Source of the DNA: Chrysophaeum taylorii
Lineage: Eukaryota > Sar > Pelagophyceae > Pelagomonadales > Pelagomonadaceae
Length of the DNA stretch: 64,000 bases
Assembly: GCA_029834535.1 (NCBI GenBank)
Contig: JAQMWT010000366.1
Coordinates: forward strand, 209,501 to 273,500
Direction: 5' to 3'
Shown: positions 63,124 to 64,000 of the stretch, piece by piece
How the letters are laid out: the number at the start of each line of letters is the position of its first letter
Position numbering within the stretch: position 1 is the first letter of the stretch
The notes under the pieces: generated by a model
Told to the model about the DNA's origin: nothing
Databases searched by the model: none
What the model saw: only the letters and a program-made list of their open reading frames with translations
Position numbers and translations under genes: made by a program

Positions 63124-63655
63124 GTCTTTAAATGTCGGCTACTAAGAGGCCCTAGGGTCGGATAAGAAAGTTCGTACGAGCCGTTAACTATGTTTCAGTT
63201 TGTACTAAGACATACTCAACGGATCGCTGAGCTATGTTCATTTGTACTCAAGCAGTATGTGCCGCCACGCCGCGAGATCGTCGCGATGGAACTAGTCCCC
63301 ATAGTGAAGTCGGCATCCTTTCGTCCCCTCACGCAAAAAAAGGGAAAAGCCCACGCGTTGTAGGACCCGTCGTTGCGGCGCGGGCTAGTCTCGTTTTCTT
63401 ATCCGGCCCTGAAGAGGGGGGTGTGTGTGGGAAGCATGAAAGATGTGGGTGGGGTTGTGGGGTATGATGGATGTGCCTGACGGGCAGAGATAAGTACGCG
63501 GGACCTAGTCGGGGTCATCGCCGAGGCGTGGGGCAGGCGAAGAGAGGACGGGCCCCACCCGTAGGTCGTACGCATGCTGCCGCCGGACGTCTGTGCGACG
63601 AAGGGCGACGTCCTGCTGGGATCGGGCGGCCTGGGTGGGGTTCCCCGTGTCTGGC
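63124..63655 (-). mobile_element. LINE 3' fragment interrupted by a MITE
   Basis: Starts TTTAAATGTCGGC after CTGTCTGTC (63124). Interrupted at 63151-63411, it resumes at 63412 and continues to about 63650 (GTTCCCCGTG), so it is 5'-truncated. It is more diverged at its start than other copies. Confidence 0.8.
63151..63411. mobile_element. hAT-like MITE, about 261 bp
   Basis: Inverted ends TAGGGTCGGATAAGAAA and (complement) CAGGGCCGGATAAGAAA. Flanks AAGAGGCC (63142-63149, plus one C) and AAGAGGGG (63412-63419) fit an 8-bp target duplication. No coding capacity. TIRs starting (C/T)AGGG are typical of hAT. Confidence 0.75.
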
Positions 63656-63665
63656 TCGCGGGCCA

Positions 63666-63705
63666 ACCTGATCCTTACCCTAAATCGAGGGACAAACAGA
63701 CAAAC
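63666..63705 (-). repeat. Terminal scrap of a Helitron-derived unit
   Basis: CTGATCCTTACCCTAAATCG then AGGGACAAACAGACAAACG: the unit's 5' end plus spacer, inverted. It lies between oppositely oriented LINE fragments. Confidence 0.75.
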
Positions 63706-63833
63706 GATGACCCCGACTAGGTCCCGCGTACTTATCTCCGCCCGTCAGGCACATCCCTCATACCCCACAAACCCACCCACATCCTTCATGCTCCCCACAC
63801 ACACCCCTCTTAGCAGTCGACATTTAAAGACAA
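63706..63833 (+). mobile_element. LINE 3' fragment, opposite orientation
   Basis: ATGACCCCGACTAGG to CAGTCGACATTTAAAG, then GACAAACAGACAAAC and the spacer ATCTGTCGATTAGTAG to about 63872. Confidence 0.85.
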
Positions 63834-63872
63834 ACAGACAAACAGACAAACATCTGTCGATTAGTAGTTAGG

Positions 63873-64000
63873 ATGACGAAAAAGGTAAAAAAGGGCTCTT
63901 CGCAGAAACACACAATGAAAATGACCCCGACTAGGTCACGCGTACTTATCTCCGCCCGTCAGGCACTTCCCTCCTACCCCACAAACCCACCCACATCCTT
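63873..64000 (+). mobile_element. LINE 3' fragment running off the window
   Basis: 63873-63919 is unassigned. From 63920 (ATGACCCCGACTAGG) the LINE 3' sequence recurs to the window end. Confidence 0.75.

Overview
The window looks like nuclear DNA of a microalga with a complex red (secondary) plastid, most likely a stramenopile or close relative. The gene at 6955 starts with an ER signal peptide, followed by a plastid transit region with an aromatic residue at +1 and then a twin-arginine lumen signal. Host genes are GC-rich, uninterrupted and closely packed: two convergent pairs are 21 bp and 5 bp apart, and one divergent pair shares 81 bp. No rRNA, tRNA or CRISPR was recognised. Family names come from reading motifs by eye; no database search was possible.

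Host genes: a partial C-terminus (3-356); a periplasmic-binding-type ligand domain fused to a Cys-rich region and a polytopic membrane domain (426-4187); a thylakoid-lumen pseudo-peroxidase of the TL29 type (6955-8175); a Rep-like gene resembling circular ssDNA virus or plasmid replication proteins (8197-8970, minus); a SAM/Tudor-like nuclear protein (17701-18549, minus); a PH-domain protein (20146-20556, minus) divergent from an F-box/Tudor-like protein (20638-21375); a sulfotransferase (27185-28249) tail to tail with a MAD1-like spindle checkpoint protein (28255-29631, minus); and two near-identical 1.15 kilo-residue fusions of an adenylating domain with a membrane acyltransferase (36417-39863 and 58514-61972, both minus) inside a 3.7 kb segmental duplication.

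The rest is dominated by mobile DNA. Three Ty1/copia elements share about 97-bp LTRs: A (9219-14579, minus, nearly complete), B (22328-26040, plus, 5'-truncated) and C (29674-36367, plus, rearranged and carrying nested insertions). All three carry VVDD instead of YVDD in reverse transcriptase. Two copies of a short non-LTR element with a (GTTA)n tail lie in Copia-C and at 41074. A decayed hAT transposon with a BED finger spans about 42060-44970, and a small hAT-like MITE lies at 63151-63411.

From 45 kb to the end is a repeat domain. It holds about 165 copies of CTGT, a 4.2-kb LINE with a RING remnant, reverse transcriptase and C-terminal restriction-like endonuclease motif (46985-51226, minus), and a tandem array of seven roughly 1.04-kb units (51241-58440). 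Each unit carries a decayed Helitron helicase C-terminus, with one more unit at 46061 and inverted units at 26084 and 62194. LINE 3' fragments repeatedly begin right after GTCT-type microsatellite. That suggests the Helitron-unit spacers, the microsatellite and the LINE have evolved together.
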